Below are positions 24,613 through 33,596 of a DNA stretch of 64,000 nucleotides, in pieces. The translations under genes and the position numbers were made by a program. The notes below the pieces were generated by a model. It did not search any database. It worked only from the letters and a program-made list of their open reading frames with translations, and was not told the DNA's origin. Position 1 is the first letter of the stretch. Each line of letters opens with the position of its first letter. The stretch is from an uncultured Gemmiger sp. (GTDB lineage Bacteria > Bacillota > Clostridia > Oscillospirales > Ruminococcaceae): positions 1 to 64,000 of the forward strand of contig CALXBE010000003.1 of assembly GCA_944386495.1 (NCBI GenBank), given 5' to 3'.

Positions 24613-25047
24613 TTATTTCTGGTTCTGAGTCAAGGGAAGCGGAGACTTTTTCTCATTTTTATAAAAGTACTCCAGAATGGCCTGACGGCGGACCATTCCA
24701 ATAAAAATCTGCCGGTCGTCCACCACCGGTACAAAGTTCTGGGTCACCGCCGCAGCCAGCAGGTCGTTCATGCTTGTGGTAACGGGGACCGCCTTGTAGT
24801 CACGCAGACGGGTAAAGGAGGAAATGGGGGTATCCTCACACTTGGACATATCCATTCCCGCTGTGTTTTTGATTCCCCAGAGAAGGTCACCCTCGCTGAT
24901 ACTTCCCACATACTCCCCGGTCCGCTTGATAACGGGGATGGTGGCATACCGGTGCCGGCCCCATTTTTCCAGGGCCTGGCGGAGGGTGGAATCCTCATAA
25001 ATGTAAGCAATATCCTGTTTGGGGGTCATGAAGAATAGGATGTTCAT
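24613..25047 (-). CDS. Two-CBS-domain protein
   Basis: The 144-residue protein is a stand-alone CBS pair (Bateman module). CBS1 is about residues 10-60 (ALEKWGRHRYATIPVIKRTGEYVGSISEGDLL) and CBS2 about 80-130 (LLAAAVTQNFVPVVDDRQIFIGMVRRQAILEY). Such modules bind adenine nucleotides, NAD or c-di-AMP (CbpA/CbpB type). The ligand here is not known. The start follows AGGAGG, 31 bp after the TetR stop, so the two may be cotranscribed. Confidence 0.85.
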   Translation of the reverse strand: MNILFFMTPKQDIAYIYEDSTLRQALEKWGRHRYATIPVIKRTGEYVGSISEGDLLWGIKNTAGMDMSKCEDTPISSFTRLRDYKAVPVTTSMNDLLAAAVTQNFVPVVDDRQIFIGMVRRQAILEYFYKNEKKSPLPLTQNQK

Positions 25048-25078
25048 TCCCTGTATTCGCCTCCTGTTCCTGATTTCA

Positions 25079-25681
25079 TTATACCTGTTCTCCCAAAGGA
25101 TTGTGTGACGGCAATGTTAAATTTTCGTGGCAGGCAGTTTTCAGGGACTGGAGATACCCGGCATCCATTCCGATCTGATGAAGGTGAACGATACATTCCT
25201 GGGGCGGAATTTTCATTCCCTCGCTGATCCACTGGACCAGCGCCCCTGCAAAACCGTAGCTGAAAAACCGGGCCGCAAACCGCAGCCGCCGGACCACGGC
25301 GGGGGAAACCTGGTCCTCCCCCACCAGCACCCGGAGCAGCTGGCTTTCCAGCAGGGTGCTGTACTGGTGGAAAAACAGCTGGCTCTCCCCGCTGACCACC
25401 CGGGTATAAAACCGTTCCTGCCGGCGGATATGCTCCAGCAGGTTCAGGGTGTAGATCTGCCACTGTTCCAGGTCGGGGCAGGGGTTGAGGCAGGTTTCCA
25501 GGTCCTGCCGGATCATCCATTCCAGCAGGGCGTACTTGTCTTTAAAGTGGTAGTAAAAGCTCTGCCGCCCTATGCCGCATGCCTCTGCAATATCTCCTAC
25601 GGTGATTTTATCCATGCTGCTGTGGTTGAGCAGTCCCTTGAGGGCCAGTGCCAGCCGTGCCTTGGTAGGTTTTTGTTCCAT
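25079..25681 (-). CDS. TetR-family regulator, DhaS-like
   Basis: The 200-residue protein has an N-terminal helix-turn-helix (MDKITVGDIAEACGIGRQSFYYHFKDKYALLEWM) and an all-helical C-terminal region with the FFSYGFAGALVQWISEGMK motif seen in the DhaS-like TetR_C_8 group. Some relatives control dihydroxyacetone metabolism, but no dha genes are present here apart from a DAK2-domain gene 0.6 kb away in the divergent unit. The regulated gene is not evident. Confidence 0.85.
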   Translation of the reverse strand: MEQKPTKARLALALKGLLNHSSMDKITVGDIAEACGIGRQSFYYHFKDKYALLEWMIRQDLETCLNPCPDLEQWQIYTLNLLEHIRRQERFYTRVVSGESQLFFHQYSTLLESQLLRVLVGEDQVSPAVVRRLRFAARFFSYGFAGALVQWISEGMKIPPQECIVHLHQIGMDAGYLQSLKTACHENLTLPSHNPLGEQV

Positions 25682-25838
25682 TATTCCTGGTCCTTTTCCT
25701 TTCTGGTCTCTCCCCCGCCGGGAAAGACCGCTCCTGGAATTTATTTTACCATAATTTTTATCTCTTCAAAAGAAGTTTTTTCTATCTTTCCCGAAAAATG
25801 AAAACTCATTTTTCGCCCAAATTCCTGTAAATTTTTTC

Positions 25839-25867
25839 TGTACAATCTTGTCCTGACTGTGTATAAT
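25839..25867 (+). promoter_or_regulatory. Promoter of the Asp23-DAK2 operon
   Basis: TGTACA (25839-25844), a 17-bp spacer and TATAAT (25862-25867), 66 bp before the first start codon. Confidence 0.65.
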
Positions 25868-25933
25868 AGATATTGGTAAATTAGGGTAGAGTGTTTCGTG
25901 TACAAAACATCGCTTTACAGAAAGGAGCCCGCC

Positions 25934-26290
25934 ATGATTACCACCATCAATCCGCTGGGCAGCATCAGCCTGTCCAACGACTATTTTGCCTGCCTGGCCG
26001 CTCAGGCCGCTCAGAGCTGCTATGGAGTGGCTGCCCTCACCTCTTTGGGTGCCGGGGAAGATATCAAAAGCTTTATCCTTCGGGGCAACCAGAAGAACAA
26101 GGGTGTCCGGGTCACTGAGGAAGACGGCAAGCTGGTGATTGAGCTGCATATTATGGTTGGCTACGGGCTGAACATCCAGTCCATTGTGGCCAGCATCACC
26201 CACCGGGTGCGCCATACCGTCGAGCGCGCCACCGGGCTGAAAGTTGCCCGTATCAATGTCTGCGTGGACGATATTTTAAGCGACGAATAA
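25934..26290 (+). CDS. Asp23/Gls24 (YloU-like) family protein
   Basis: The 118-residue protein has the Asp23 core: LAAQAAQSCYGVAALTSL, then strands ending VELHIMVGYGLNIQSI, and the VRHTVERATGL helix with VCVDDI. YloU-like members sit next to the DAK2 protein in most Firmicutes, and Asp23 relatives associate with the membrane or envelope stress. ATG 25934 follows AAAGGAG; an upstream frame from 25898 is rejected. It lies 33 bp before the DAK2 gene. Confidence 0.9.
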   Translation: MITTINPLGSISLSNDYFACLAAQAAQSCYGVAALTSLGAGEDIKSFILRGNQKNKGVRVTEEDGKLVIELHIMVGYGLNIQSIVASITHRVRHTVERATGLKVARINVCVDDILSDE

Positions 26291-26323
26291 TCCCCCCAGG
26301 GGACCAGGAGGAGTTTATTAAAA

Positions 26324-28009
26324 ATGATTACCGGTAAAATTCTGCGGGACGCTATTCTGTCCGGCGCAAATAATATCAACAATCAGCGTTCCCGGGTGGA
26401 CGAGCTGAATGTATTCCCTGTTCCTGACGGCGACACCGGCACCAACATGGGAATGACCATCGGCGCTGCCATTCCCGAGCTGTCCGCCATGGGGGATGAC
26501 TGCACTGTAGAGGAGGCCGCCAAGGCTGCCGCCAGTGCCATGCTCCGGGGTGCCCGGGGCAACTCCGGCGTTATCACCAGTCTTCTGTTCCGGGGCTTCA
26601 GCAAGGCCCTGAAAGAGAAGCGCACCGCCTCTGCCGCCGACCTGGTGGCCGCCCTCCAGATGGGCGTGGAAGGCGCTTACAAGGCTGTTATGAAGCCCAC
26701 CGAGGGCACCATGCTCACCGTGGCCCGGGTGGCCAGCGAGGAAGCCGCCAAGTGCGATGCCCAGGAAGTTCCCGCTCTCTGGGAAGTGGTCATGACCGCC
26801 GGTCAGGCCGCTCTGGACAACACTCCCAACCAGCTCCCCGTTCTGAAAAAGGCTGGGGTAGTGGATGCCGGCGGACAGGGCCTTATGGTGATTTTCCAGG
26901 GCATGCAGCAGGTCTTCAACGGAGGCGAGATGATTCAGCCCCAGGAGCCTGTTACCAAGAAGCCCGGCACCGACAAGGCCGGCAAGGGCGTCTTTACCGA
27001 CGACCTGATGAAGGTGGAGGACATTACCAACGGCTACTGCACCCAGTTCCTGGTAAACAAGGGTGAGAACGCCAGCGCCGAGAAGCTCCGTGCCTTTGCC
27101 GAGAGCAACGGCGACAGTGTGGTCTGCATTGAGGACGACGATGTCATCAACCTGCATGTTCATACCTCCGACCCCGGCGTTATCCTGTCCGAGGCCATCA
27201 AGCACGGCTACCTGACCAACTTCAAGATCGAGAACATGCACGAGCAGTTCCTGGCCCGCCAGGCCCAGGGCAAGGGTCTGGAGAAGCAGAAGGCCGCCGA
27301 GGAAGCCCCCCAGCAGAGCGAGTTTGTCTACGCCGCTGTGGATGACAGCATGCCCTACGGTTTTGTGGCTGTGGCTGCCGGCGAGGGCCTGAAGAATGTA
27401 TTCATGGACCTGGGCGCCAACGCTGTGGTCAGCGGCGGTCAGACCATGAACCCCAGCACCCAGGACATTCTGGCTGCCGTTCAGAGCGTGCCTGCCAAGA
27501 CCGTCTTTGTGCTGCCCAACAACAAGAACATTATTATGGCTGCCGAGCAGGCTCAGAAGCTGGCTGACCGTGCCGTGGTGGTTCTGCCCACCCGCACCGT
27601 GCCCCAGGGCATTACCGCCATGCTGAACTTTGACCCCGACAGCTCCTCCGACGACAACGCCGTTGCCATGATGCAGGCTGCCGACCGGGTCAGCACCGGT
27701 CTGGTCACCTTTGCCGCCCGGGACAGTGATTTCGACGGCAAGAAGATCAAGAAGGGCGAGATCATGGCCCTGGAGAACGGAAAAATCGTCAGCGTAGGCA
27801 CCGACATCACCAAGGTCACCTACCGTCTGGCCCGGAGCATGAAAAAGAAGGATACTCAGTTTATCACCGTTATTTCCGGCTGCGATGTGTCCGCCGAGGA
27901 TGCAGAGCGGACCACCGACCTGGTTCGGAGCAAGGTAGGCGGGGATGTGGAGGTAAGCCACATTGTGGGCGGTCAGCCGGTTTACTACTACATGATCAGT
28001 GTAGAGTGA
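26324..28009 (+). CDS. DAK2-domain fusion protein YloV, fatty-acid kinase FakA-like
   Basis: FakA phosphorylates fatty acids held by a FakB (DegV) partner. The 561-residue protein has an N-terminal DAK2 ATP-binding domain (LNVFPVPDGDTGTNMGMTI, ARGNSGVITS, the DAGGQGLMVI loop), a middle region, and a C-terminal DegV-like part ending GGQPVYYYMIS. Length and order match YloV/FakA. It follows AGGAGG and precedes recG, the usual Firmicutes order. A DegV protein suited to be its partner is encoded at 41225. Confidence 0.93.
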   Translation: MITGKILRDAILSGANNINNQRSRVDELNVFPVPDGDTGTNMGMTIGAAIPELSAMGDDCTVEEAAKAAASAMLRGARGNSGVITSLLFRGFSKALKEKRTASAADLVAALQMGVEGAYKAVMKPTEGTMLTVARVASEEAAKCDAQEVPALWEVVMTAGQAALDNTPNQLPVLKKAGVVDAGGQGLMVIFQGMQQVFNGGEMIQPQEPVTKKPGTDKAGKGVFTDDLMKVEDITNGYCTQFLVNKGENASAEKLRAFAESNGDSVVCIEDDDVINLHVHTSDPGVILSEAIKHGYLTNFKIENMHEQFLARQAQGKGLEKQKAAEEAPQQSEFVYAAVDDSMPYGFVAVAAGEGLKNVFMDLGANAVVSGGQTMNPSTQDILAAVQSVPAKTVFVLPNNKNIIMAAEQAQKLADRAVVVLPTRTVPQGITAMLNFDPDSSSDDNAVAMMQAADRVSTGLVTFAARDSDFDGKKIKKGEIMALENGKIVSVGTDITKVTYRLARSMKKKDTQFITVISGCDVSAEDAERTTDLVRSKVGGDVEVSHIVGGQPVYYYMISVE

Positions 28010-28035
28010 TCCTTATTCCGCACCAAGAAGTGAAA

Positions 28036-28068
28036 ATCCGCCCTGACGGGGAACCGTCAGGGCGATTC
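28036..28068 (+). terminator. Hairpin between the DAK2 gene and recG
   Basis: An 11-bp stem CGCCCTGACGG (28039-28049) pairs with 28054-28064, extended by AAT/ATT. Only a short T-rich tail follows, so termination may be partial and recG may be read through. Confidence 0.6.
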
Positions 28069-28104
28069 TCTTAAAAGCACTGCTTTAAGGAAAGGAGGTC
28101 ACCC

Positions 28105-30150
28105 ATGGACCAGGAACTGAATACCGACATCCAGTTTATCAAGGGAGTGGGGCCCAAGCTGGGAGAAAAATTTGCCCGGCTGGGAATCCGCACTGTGGGC
28201 GACCTGCTGGACCACTATCCCCGGAAATACATTGATTACACCCAGGCCTACCCTATCTCCCAAGCTCCCTTTGACATAGACTGCTGTGTCAAGGCCGAGC
28301 TGGAAAAGGTGGAGCCTGCCCGCCGGATTCCCGGGGGACGGACCCTCCAGAAAGCCCTGGCCCGGGACGACTGGGGTTTTCTCACCATCACCTGGTTCAA
28401 CAACCCTTACGCCGCCAAAAAACTGGTGCCGGGGGAAACCTATTTCTTTGAGGGCCGGTTCGGCGGGAATCTCACCCGCCGGGAGGTGATCAATCCCCTT
28501 ATCCGCACCCAGGAGGAGGTGGACCGTCAGCCCCTGGTTGCGGTCTACCCCGCCACCGAGGGCCTGCCCAGCAGCGTCATCGGCCGGTGTGTAGGCCGGG
28601 TGCTTCCCCTGGCGGACACCCTGGAGGACCCGCTGCCCGAGGAAATGCGGCAGCGGTTCCGGCTCCCTGAAAAGTCCTGGGCGGTCCGGGCCATCCATGC
28701 ACCCACCCAGCCCCAGGATGTAGCCCAGGCCCGCCGGCGATTGATTTACGAGGAGCTGCTCACCCTCCAGCTGGGGATTTTCCTCATGCGGGGCAGGAGC
28801 AGTAAAGCCACCGGCGCCCCCATGATCGGGTACGACCCTGCCCCCTTCTGGGAGAGCCTGCCCTTCTCCCCCACCCAGGCCCAGCGCCGGGCCGCCGGGG
28901 AGATTTTCGGAGACATGACCGGCCGTCCTCCCATGAACCGGCTGCTCCAGGGGGATGTGGGCAGCGGCAAAACCCTGGTAGCCGCCGCAGCCGTCTGGCT
29001 GGCAGCCCGGAACGGGTACCAGTCCACCCTGATGGCTCCCACCGAGATTCTGGCCCGGCAGCACGCCGAGACCCTGGACAAGCTGCTGGCCCCCTTTGGA
29101 ATTGCAGTGGTCCTTCTGACCGGAGGTATGAAGGCCGCTGAAAAGCGGAACGCCCTGGCCGCCATTGCCGACGGACGGGCCGGGCTGGTGGTGGGGACCC
29201 ATGCGGTCATCTCAGACAAGGTGACCTTTTCCAAGCTGGGGCTGGCCGTGGTGGATGAGCAGCACCGGTTCGGGGTGCGGCAGCGGAATCTGCTGGCAGA
29301 CAAGGCCCATCAGCCTCATCTGCTGGTCATGAGCGCCACCCCCATTCCCCGGACCCTGGGGCTTCTCCTCTACGGAGACCTGGACATCAGCATCCTGGAC
29401 CAGCTTCCCCCGGGGAGAAAGCCGGTAAAGACCTGGTTCATCACCGGGCAGAAGCGGCGGGACCTGTTCGGATTCCTGGACAAGCAAATCGCCGCCGGGC
29501 ACCAGGCCTACATTGTCTGCCCCGCCATTGAGGAGAATCAGCAGGACGAAAATCTCCAGGCGGTGACCACCTACCTGGAGGAGGTAGCCCGTCCTCTGCT
29601 TCCCCACCGCCGCATCGGCCTGATGCACGGGAAGCTGAAACCTCAGGAAAAGGCCGCCGTTATGGAGGAGTTCAAGGAGGGAAAGCTGGACATTCTGGTC
29701 TCCACCACCGTCATCGAGGTAGGGGTGGATGTGCCCAACGCCACCGTCATGGTGATTGAGAATGCGGAGCGGTTCGGCCTTTCCGCCCTCCACCAGCTGC
29801 GGGGCCGGGTAGGCCGGGGCAGCGCCGCCGCCTGCTGCATCCTCATCAGCGACAACCAGAACGACTCGGTCCGGCAGCGGCTTCACTTCCTTTGCCAAAC
29901 CCCTGACGGCTTTGCAGTAGCCCGGTATGATCTGGAGACCCGGGGCCCCGGAGACTTTTTCGGGAGCGCCCAGCACGGGCTGCCCAGTCTCCACATTGCG
30001 GACCTGGCCACCGATACCCGGGTCCTTTCTGCCGCCCAGTCCGAAGCCAAACAGATCCTGGAGGAAGACCCCCGGCTGGTACTTCCCCAGCACCAGGGTC
30101 TGGCCGACCGGGTCGAACGGCTTTTTGAGTCGGTAGGGCCCCTGAACTAG
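28105..30150 (+). CDS. recG: ATP-dependent DNA helicase RecG
   Basis: RecG remodels stalled forks and branched DNA. The 681-residue protein has an N-terminal wedge/OB domain (IQFIKGVGPKLGEKFARLGI at the start; helix-hairpin-like). The helicase core shows LLQGDVGSGKTLVA, the DEAH-box variant VVDEQHRFG, MSATPIPRTL and the C-terminal motif VIEVGVDVPNATVMVIENAERFGLSALHQLRGRVGRG. The ATG follows AAAGGAGGT. It sits after the Asp23-DAK2 pair. Confidence 0.96.
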   Translation: MDQELNTDIQFIKGVGPKLGEKFARLGIRTVGDLLDHYPRKYIDYTQAYPISQAPFDIDCCVKAELEKVEPARRIPGGRTLQKALARDDWGFLTITWFNNPYAAKKLVPGETYFFEGRFGGNLTRREVINPLIRTQEEVDRQPLVAVYPATEGLPSSVIGRCVGRVLPLADTLEDPLPEEMRQRFRLPEKSWAVRAIHAPTQPQDVAQARRRLIYEELLTLQLGIFLMRGRSSKATGAPMIGYDPAPFWESLPFSPTQAQRRAAGEIFGDMTGRPPMNRLLQGDVGSGKTLVAAAAVWLAARNGYQSTLMAPTEILARQHAETLDKLLAPFGIAVVLLTGGMKAAEKRNALAAIADGRAGLVVGTHAVISDKVTFSKLGLAVVDEQHRFGVRQRNLLADKAHQPHLLVMSATPIPRTLGLLLYGDLDISILDQLPPGRKPVKTWFITGQKRRDLFGFLDKQIAAGHQAYIVCPAIEENQQDENLQAVTTYLEEVARPLLPHRRIGLMHGKLKPQEKAAVMEEFKEGKLDILVSTTVIEVGVDVPNATVMVIENAERFGLSALHQLRGRVGRGSAAACCILISDNQNDSVRQRLHFLCQTPDGFAVARYDLETRGPGDFFGSAQHGLPSLHIADLATDTRVLSAAQSEAKQILEEDPRLVLPQHQGLADRVERLFESVGPLN

Positions 30151-30195
30151 GGCATAATTTTCCTTTCACTGCCCTATTCTTAGGATAAGGAAATC

Positions 30196-30223
30196 TTGAA
30201 AAAATCCTTATCTTTGCTATAAT
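30196..30223 (+). promoter_or_regulatory. Promoter of the D,D-carboxypeptidase-pncB unit
   Basis: TTGAAA (30196-30201), a 16-bp spacer and TATAAT (30218-30223) with the extended TGC. GATAAGGA/TCCTTATC (30184-30212) is an inverted repeat over the -35 that may be a weak recG terminator or an operator. Confidence 0.7.
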
Positions 30224-30274
30224 GGTACTAACCTGTCAAGACACCCGGCCCCGGAGGGCCGAAAGGGACATTCT

Positions 30275-31609
30275 ATGAAGAAAATCTGCTCTGTATTTTT
30301 AGTCCTGGTGATCCTGGTAGGGGCTGCCCTCCTCCCTGCGGGGGCGGTGGGCTACACCCCCAGCTTTGAGGTGTATGCCGAGGCAGCCTACATTGTCAAC
30401 CTGGACACCAACATCATTGTATACGAGAAGGAAAGCGAGACCCCCATGGTGGCCGCCAGTCTGGTCAAGATGATGACCTGTATTCTCCTGCTGGAAAGCT
30501 ACCAGGACCAGCTGGATTCCATCTCGGTGACTTCGCCCGCCTATATCTATGACATTCTCTACGGGAAAAACGCCTCCACCGCCGACATCCGGTCTGGGGA
30601 GACGGTGACCCTCCGCCAGCTTCTCTATGCCATGCTCCTGCCCAGCGGCAACGAGGCCGCCTACATGGTGGCCGACTACATGGGAGGGGGAAGCATTGAC
30701 AACTTTGTGGCCCGGATGAACAGCACTGCCCAGAAGCTGGGCTGCACCGGCACTGTGTTCACCGACCCCTGCGGCCTGGACGAGGGGAACATGATCACCG
30801 CCCGGGATGCCTATCTCATTCTCCGGTATGCCATGAGCTTTGATGCCTTTGTGGAGGCCTGCGGCACCCCCAGCTATTACATGGGAGAGAATCCCCGGTA
30901 TGCCAGCGGCACCTACTACCTTCACACCACCAACAAAATGCTCCCCGGGGCCAACGGTGCGGAGTTTACCCGGAGCTACAACCAGGGAGGCAAAACCGGA
31001 ACCCTGGGAGACTGGCAGAACTTTGCCGGCTGGCATACCCAGAACGGAGAGACCTATATCAGCGTGGTGCTTCACAGCCCGGACAGCTGCGAGCCCTACG
31101 ACTACCCCACCGAGCGCCCCGCCCTTTACGAGACCGGGGAGCTGATGGACTGGATTTACGACACTTTCAGCGTTCATGCTGCCTTTGATATTTCGGAACC
31201 TCTTACCGAGATTCCGGTAAAATACTCCACCCAGACCGACAGCATCATCCTTTACCCGGCAGACGGGCTTATGACCCTGCTGCCCATTGAGGGGGACGGC
31301 TCCGAGAGCGTGAAAATCTTTGACCTGCCCGAGAGCGTGGCCGCCCCCATCAAGGCAGGAGATGTGATCGGCACTGTCACCCTCCAGCTTTCGGGCCAGG
31401 AACTGGGAACCGTGGACCTGATCGCCACCACCGATGTGGCACGGAACGACTTCCTCTTTGTATTGGCTAAAATCGGGGAATTCTTCTCCACCACCTATTT
31501 CAAGGTATTCCTTCTCACCACCCTGGTTCTGGTGGGAGGTTACGCCGCCCTTTACACCATTGCTACACGGCAGTATCGCAACAGCCGCCGCCAAAATAAG
31601 CGCCGTTAA
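30275..31609 (+). CDS. D-alanyl-D-alanine carboxypeptidase (low-molecular-mass PBP)
   Basis: It trims the terminal D-Ala of peptidoglycan stem peptides outside the membrane. The 444-residue protein has a signal peptide (about 1-25, LVILVGAALLPAGAVG) and the three serine-acylase motifs SLVK (near residue 62), SGN (PSGNEAAYM) and KTG (GGKTGTLG). A C-terminal beta domain and a hydrophobic anchor (about 409-430, VFLLTTLVLVGGYAALY) with a basic tail complete it. This fits DacF/PBP5-type enzymes. Which of them cannot be said. It is followed by pncB after 25 bp. Confidence 0.93.
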   Translation: MKKICSVFLVLVILVGAALLPAGAVGYTPSFEVYAEAAYIVNLDTNIIVYEKESETPMVAASLVKMMTCILLLESYQDQLDSISVTSPAYIYDILYGKNASTADIRSGETVTLRQLLYAMLLPSGNEAAYMVADYMGGGSIDNFVARMNSTAQKLGCTGTVFTDPCGLDEGNMITARDAYLILRYAMSFDAFVEACGTPSYYMGENPRYASGTYYLHTTNKMLPGANGAEFTRSYNQGGKTGTLGDWQNFAGWHTQNGETYISVVLHSPDSCEPYDYPTERPALYETGELMDWIYDTFSVHAAFDISEPLTEIPVKYSTQTDSIILYPADGLMTLLPIEGDGSESVKIFDLPESVAAPIKAGDVIGTVTLQLSGQELGTVDLIATTDVARNDFLFVLAKIGEFFSTTYFKVFLLTTLVLVGGYAALYTIATRQYRNSRRQNKRR

Positions 31610-31634
31610 AAACTTCGGAGAATTGAGGAAAATT

Positions 31635-33110
31635 ATGTTGGATGTAACACGGAACCTGACCATGATGACCGATTTTTATGAGCTGACCATGAGCGCCGGC
31701 TATCTGGAGGAGGACTATCAGGACAAAATCAGTGTCTTTGATATGTTCTTCCGCCGGGTCCCCGACGGCGGCGGCTACGCCATTATGGCAGGACTGCAGC
31801 AGTTCATTGATGCTGTGGACCACCTCCATTTCACCCCCGAGGACATTGACTATCTCCGGAGCACCGGGGTTTTCAACGAGAAGTTCCTCCACTACCTGGA
31901 GAATTTCCAGTTCCACTGCAACATCTGGGCCATCAAGGAAGGTACCCCCATCTTCCCCCACGAGCCTATTGTAACGGTGGAAGGTCCCGCCATTGAGTGC
32001 CAGCTGGTAGAGACCCTGCTGCTGGTCACCTTCAACCACCAGTGCCTCATTGCCACCAAAGCCAACCGCATCGTCCGGAGCGCCGCCGGCCGTCCCGTCA
32101 TGGAGTTCGGCGCCCGCCGGGCCCAGGGGTACGACGCCGCCTACTTTGGCGCCCGTGCCAGCTACATTGCCGGATGCAGCAGCACCAGCTGCGTTATGGC
32201 CAGCCGGGATTTCGGAATCCCTGCCAGCGGAACCATGGCCCACAGCTGGGTCCAGATGTTCCCCACCGAATATGATGCTTTTGAGAAATATGCCCGGCTC
32301 TACCCTGACAACTGCGTTCTGCTGGTAGACACCTACAGCGTGCTGAAGAGCGGCGTGCCCAACGCCATCAAGGTCTTTGACCAGGTGCTGGCTCCCATGG
32401 GAAAGCGGCCCAAAGGCATCCGGATCGACAGCGGCGATATTGCCTACCTGTCCAAAAAAGCCCGGGCCATGCTGGATGCTGCCGGGTATGAGGATTGTAC
32501 CATCTGCGCCTCCAACAGTCTGGACGAGTACATTGTCCGGGACCTGATTCTCCAGGGGGCCAAGCTGGACAGCTTTGGCATCGGTGAAAATATGATCACC
32601 GCCAAGAGTGACCCTGTCTTTGGGGGAGTCTACAAGCTGGCCGCCGTGAAGGAAGCGGACGGGAGCTACACTCCCAAAATCAAAATTAGCGAGACCGCCG
32701 AGAAGATGACCATTCCCGGCCTGAAAAAGGTATGGCGCATCTATGACCGGGACGGAAAGGCCATGGCCGACTACATTACCGTCTATGACGAGGAAGTGGA
32801 TACCTCCAACGGGATCACCCTCTTTGACCCGGTGGAGACCTGGAAGGAGGTCACCTACATCAACTGCACCGCCAAATGTCTTTCCACCCCCATCTACCAG
32901 GAAGGCAAGCGGGTGTACGAAAGCCCCAGCCTCCAGGAGATTCGGGAGTTCTGCGCCCAGCAGGTGGACACCCTCTGGGATGAGGTAAAGCGGTTTGAGT
33001 ACCCCCACACCCACTATGTGGACCTGAGTCAGAAGCTGTGGGACATCCGCCACAACCTGCTCCGGAGCATGAGCAAGCGGAATGTATCCATTGCCCCCAA
33101 AAGCGAATAA
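31635..33110 (+). CDS. pncB: Nicotinate phosphoribosyltransferase
   Basis: It makes nicotinate mononucleotide from nicotinate and PRPP in NAD salvage. The 491-residue protein shows the family opening NLTMMTDFYELTMSAGYL, the VEGPAIECQLVETLLL segment, GARRAQGYDAAYFGARASYIAG and the phosphate-binding RIDSGDIAYLSKKAR region. ATG 31635 follows GAGGAAA; a longer frame from 31434 lies inside the carboxypeptidase gene and is rejected. NiaR, the usual niacin-responsive repressor, is encoded at 40428-40943. Confidence 0.94.
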   Translation: MLDVTRNLTMMTDFYELTMSAGYLEEDYQDKISVFDMFFRRVPDGGGYAIMAGLQQFIDAVDHLHFTPEDIDYLRSTGVFNEKFLHYLENFQFHCNIWAIKEGTPIFPHEPIVTVEGPAIECQLVETLLLVTFNHQCLIATKANRIVRSAAGRPVMEFGARRAQGYDAAYFGARASYIAGCSSTSCVMASRDFGIPASGTMAHSWVQMFPTEYDAFEKYARLYPDNCVLLVDTYSVLKSGVPNAIKVFDQVLAPMGKRPKGIRIDSGDIAYLSKKARAMLDAAGYEDCTICASNSLDEYIVRDLILQGAKLDSFGIGENMITAKSDPVFGGVYKLAAVKEADGSYTPKIKISETAEKMTIPGLKKVWRIYDRDGKAMADYITVYDEEVDTSNGITLFDPVETWKEVTYINCTAKCLSTPIYQEGKRVYESPSLQEIREFCAQQVDTLWDEVKRFEYPHTHYVDLSQKLWDIRHNLLRSMSKRNVSIAPKSE

Positions 33111-33120
33111 AGAAACTCAA

Positions 33121-33162
33121 AAGGCCGCCGGTTTTCCCTTTCGGGAAAAACCGGCGGCCTTA
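33121..33162 (+). terminator. Terminator after pncB
   Basis: An 18-bp stem (33121-33138 with 33143-33161) lies just after pncB and is followed by TATCTTTA. The tail is short, but the stem is very stable. Confidence 0.8.
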
Positions 33163-33183
33163 TCTTTAGGTAAAATCACAAAT

Positions 33184-33220
33184 AAAAAATCCCGGGTACC
33201 TGCTGGTATCCGGGATTTTT
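33184..33220 (-). terminator. Terminator of the tRNA-Ser pair
   Basis: An inverted repeat of AAATCCCGGGTACC type directly follows the CCA end of tRNA-Ser(GCU) on the minus strand and ends in T6. Confidence 0.85.
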
Positions 33221-33313
33221 TGGCGCAGAAAGAGGGATTTGAACCCTCGCGCGGGTTTAAGCCCGCCTACTCCCTTAGCAGGGGAGCCCCTTCGACCTCT
33301 TGGGTATTTCTGC
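33221..33313 (-). tRNA. tRNA-Ser, anticodon GCU
   Basis: The acceptor stem GCAGAAA pairs with TTTCTGC, with discriminator G and encoded CCA (33223-33221). The anticodon loop is CTGCTAA (anticodon GCT in DNA). The long variable arm built from GGCGGGC...GCCCGC-type pairing and the T loop GGTTCAAAT mark a class II serine tRNA of 93 nt including CCA. Confidence 0.93.
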
Positions 33314-33353
33314 AAAGTCGAATCCTGTCAAGAGATTCAGTTGTGAGCAAAAA

Positions 33354-33442
33354 TGGCGGAGAGAGTGGGATTCGAACCCACGGCCAGTTGCCTGGTCAAC
33401 GGTTTTCAAGACCGTCTCCTTAAACCACTCGGACATCTCTCC
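33354..33442 (-). tRNA. tRNA-Ser, anticodon UGA
   Basis: The acceptor GGAGAGA pairs with TCTCTCC, followed by G and encoded CCA (33356-33354). The anticodon loop CTTGAAA carries TGA, the variable arm is long, and the T loop is GTTCGAATC. It is 40 bp upstream of tRNA-Ser(GCU) in the same transcript. Confidence 0.95.
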
Positions 33443-33470
33443 CTAGTGGCACCGCCTAAGTGCAGTAATC

Positions 33471-33499
33471 ATTTTACCATCCAAACCTGTATTTGTCAA
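33471..33499 (-). promoter_or_regulatory. Promoter of the two tRNA-Ser genes
   Basis: On the minus strand TTGACA (33499-33494), a 17-bp spacer and TAAAAT (33476-33471), about 29 bp before the first tRNA. The rest of 33500-33596 is AT-rich, with no promoter I can defend for the plus-strand kinase gene. Confidence 0.85.
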
Positions 33500-33596
33500 T
33501 AGGTTTTTCCATCTTTTTATCTGTTCTCTTCCCTTTACAATTGTCGGATTTTAGGATATTCTTATTACAAGACAGAGTGAGGGATGTGTTTCAACC

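Noticed and set aside
31434..31634. N-terminal extension of pncB overlapping the carboxypeptidase gene
   Set aside because: Out-of-frame shadow of the upstream gene. The family start NLTMMTDFYELTM begins just after ATG 31635.
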